From positions 134,233-198,232 of the forward strand of contig KB911090.1 of the NCBI GenBank assembly GCA_000383355.1: a stretch of 64,000 nt of DNA, in the 5' to 3' direction. Shown here one piece after another: positions 63,726 to 64,000 of the stretch (its first letter is position 1; every line of letters begins with the position of its first letter). The DNA comes from Flavobacterium sp. SCGC AAA160-P02. GTDB lineage: Bacteria; Bacteroidota; Bacteroidia; Flavobacteriales; Flavobacteriaceae. The notes under the pieces were generated by a model that ran no database searches, had not been told where the DNA came from, and was given only the letters and a program-made list of their open reading frames with translations. The translations under genes were made by a program, and so were the position numbers.

Positions 63726-64000
63726 ATGATGAAAAAAATTACTCTATTGATTGCCTTAATGACAATGCATTTAGGTTACTCACAAACCTTACCTTTTGAT
63801 TTTAGTAGTACTAATCAATTAATGACCGCAGATGGTGGTTCGGTTGTAACTATTGAAGATGATAATGGTAACGACGTGTTACAGATTGTTGGTGCTACTG
63901 CAGCATGGGATAATGCTCAAATAAATTTTGCCGAAAATCTTGATTTATCTGATGATACAAACAATACAATTACATTTAAAATTAAACCTGTTAACGGAAC
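63726..64000 (+). CDS. Secreted beta-rich protein, N-terminal part (cut by window edge)
   Basis: Open from ATG at 63726 to the window end (91 codons). A signal peptide (MKKITLLIALMTMHLGYSQ) is followed by a start of a beta-sandwich, carbohydrate-binding-module-like domain (LPFDFSSTNQLMTADGGS, VLQIVGATAAWDNAQI). Multidomain secreted beta-glucanases and their surface binding proteins often begin this way in laminarin loci, but the catalytic part lies outside the window. A second ATG directly follows at 63729. Confidence 0.75.
   Translation, partial: MMKKITLLIALMTMHLGYSQTLPFDFSSTNQLMTADGGSVVTIEDDNGNDVLQIVGATAAWDNAQINFAENLDLSDDTNNTITFKIKPVNG

Noticed and set aside
1..64000. tRNA, rRNA, CRISPR, insertion sequence or prophage
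   Set aside because: No cloverleaf-like, regularly spaced repeat, transposase or phage gene was seen in any gap.

Overview
The window looks like a chromosomal segment from a marine member of the Flavobacteriaceae (Polaribacter-like), though I cannot place it to genus. The evidence is strongly AT-rich DNA, Bacteroidetes-type promoters (TTG with TAnnTTTG), SusC/SusD pairs, an IleRS with a KMSKR loop and a laminarin-type polysaccharide locus. I saw no tRNA, rRNA, CRISPR array, transposase or prophage.

Region 1 (1-37347) is a housekeeping and metabolic mosaic. It holds uvrC (cut by the left edge), lspA, a DksA/TraR-like gene and ileS; a TerB/J-domain protein; a bacilliredoxin; an HD hydrolase; an AraC regulator with a 57-residue companion; an NtrY-like kinase next to an enoyl-CoA hydratase; leuS; feoA-feoB plus a tiny Cys-rich partner; a SCO protein; rseP; a TonB receptor; an SDR; a TlpA-like protein; yraN (frame-broken); a CrtA-like protein; an alanine:sodium symporter overlapping an LD-carboxypeptidase; metG overlapping a histone-deacetylase-like gene; and a molybdenum hydroxylase (IorA/IorB type) facing its XdhC/MocA-like maturation genes. 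Two features stand out. LeuRS carries an extra DUF559 (Vsr-like nuclease fold) domain inside its editing domain. The feo promoter has an inverted repeat in its spacer.

Region 2 (37647-64000) is a beta-1,3(/1,6)-glucan (laminarin-type) utilisation locus. A SusR-like membrane regulator is followed by operon A (SusC, SusD, a surface glycan-binding lipoprotein with duplicated CBM domains, and a GH16 lipoprotein), a 40-bp perfect palindrome that should terminate transcription, and operon B (clan GH-A hydrolase, GH149-type phosphorylase, GH17 lipoprotein, GH30 lipoprotein, GPH/MFS sugar transporter, cytoplasmic GH17). An FG-GAP/ASPIC lipoprotein and the start of another secreted protein follow. The inferred flow is: GH16 cuts at the surface; SusCD and the binding protein capture and import oligosaccharides; periplasmic GH30 removes beta-1,6 branches while GH17 and the GH-A enzyme trim; the GPH transporter brings short oligosaccharides into the cytoplasm; and the signal-less phosphorylase and second GH17 finish the job, yielding glucose 1-phosphate.

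Three intergenic regions of this locus share CATACA/TGTATG half-sites, a candidate regulon operator. The SusC gene is broken in frame at a run of nine Gs, which is either a phase-variable tract or a sequence error.
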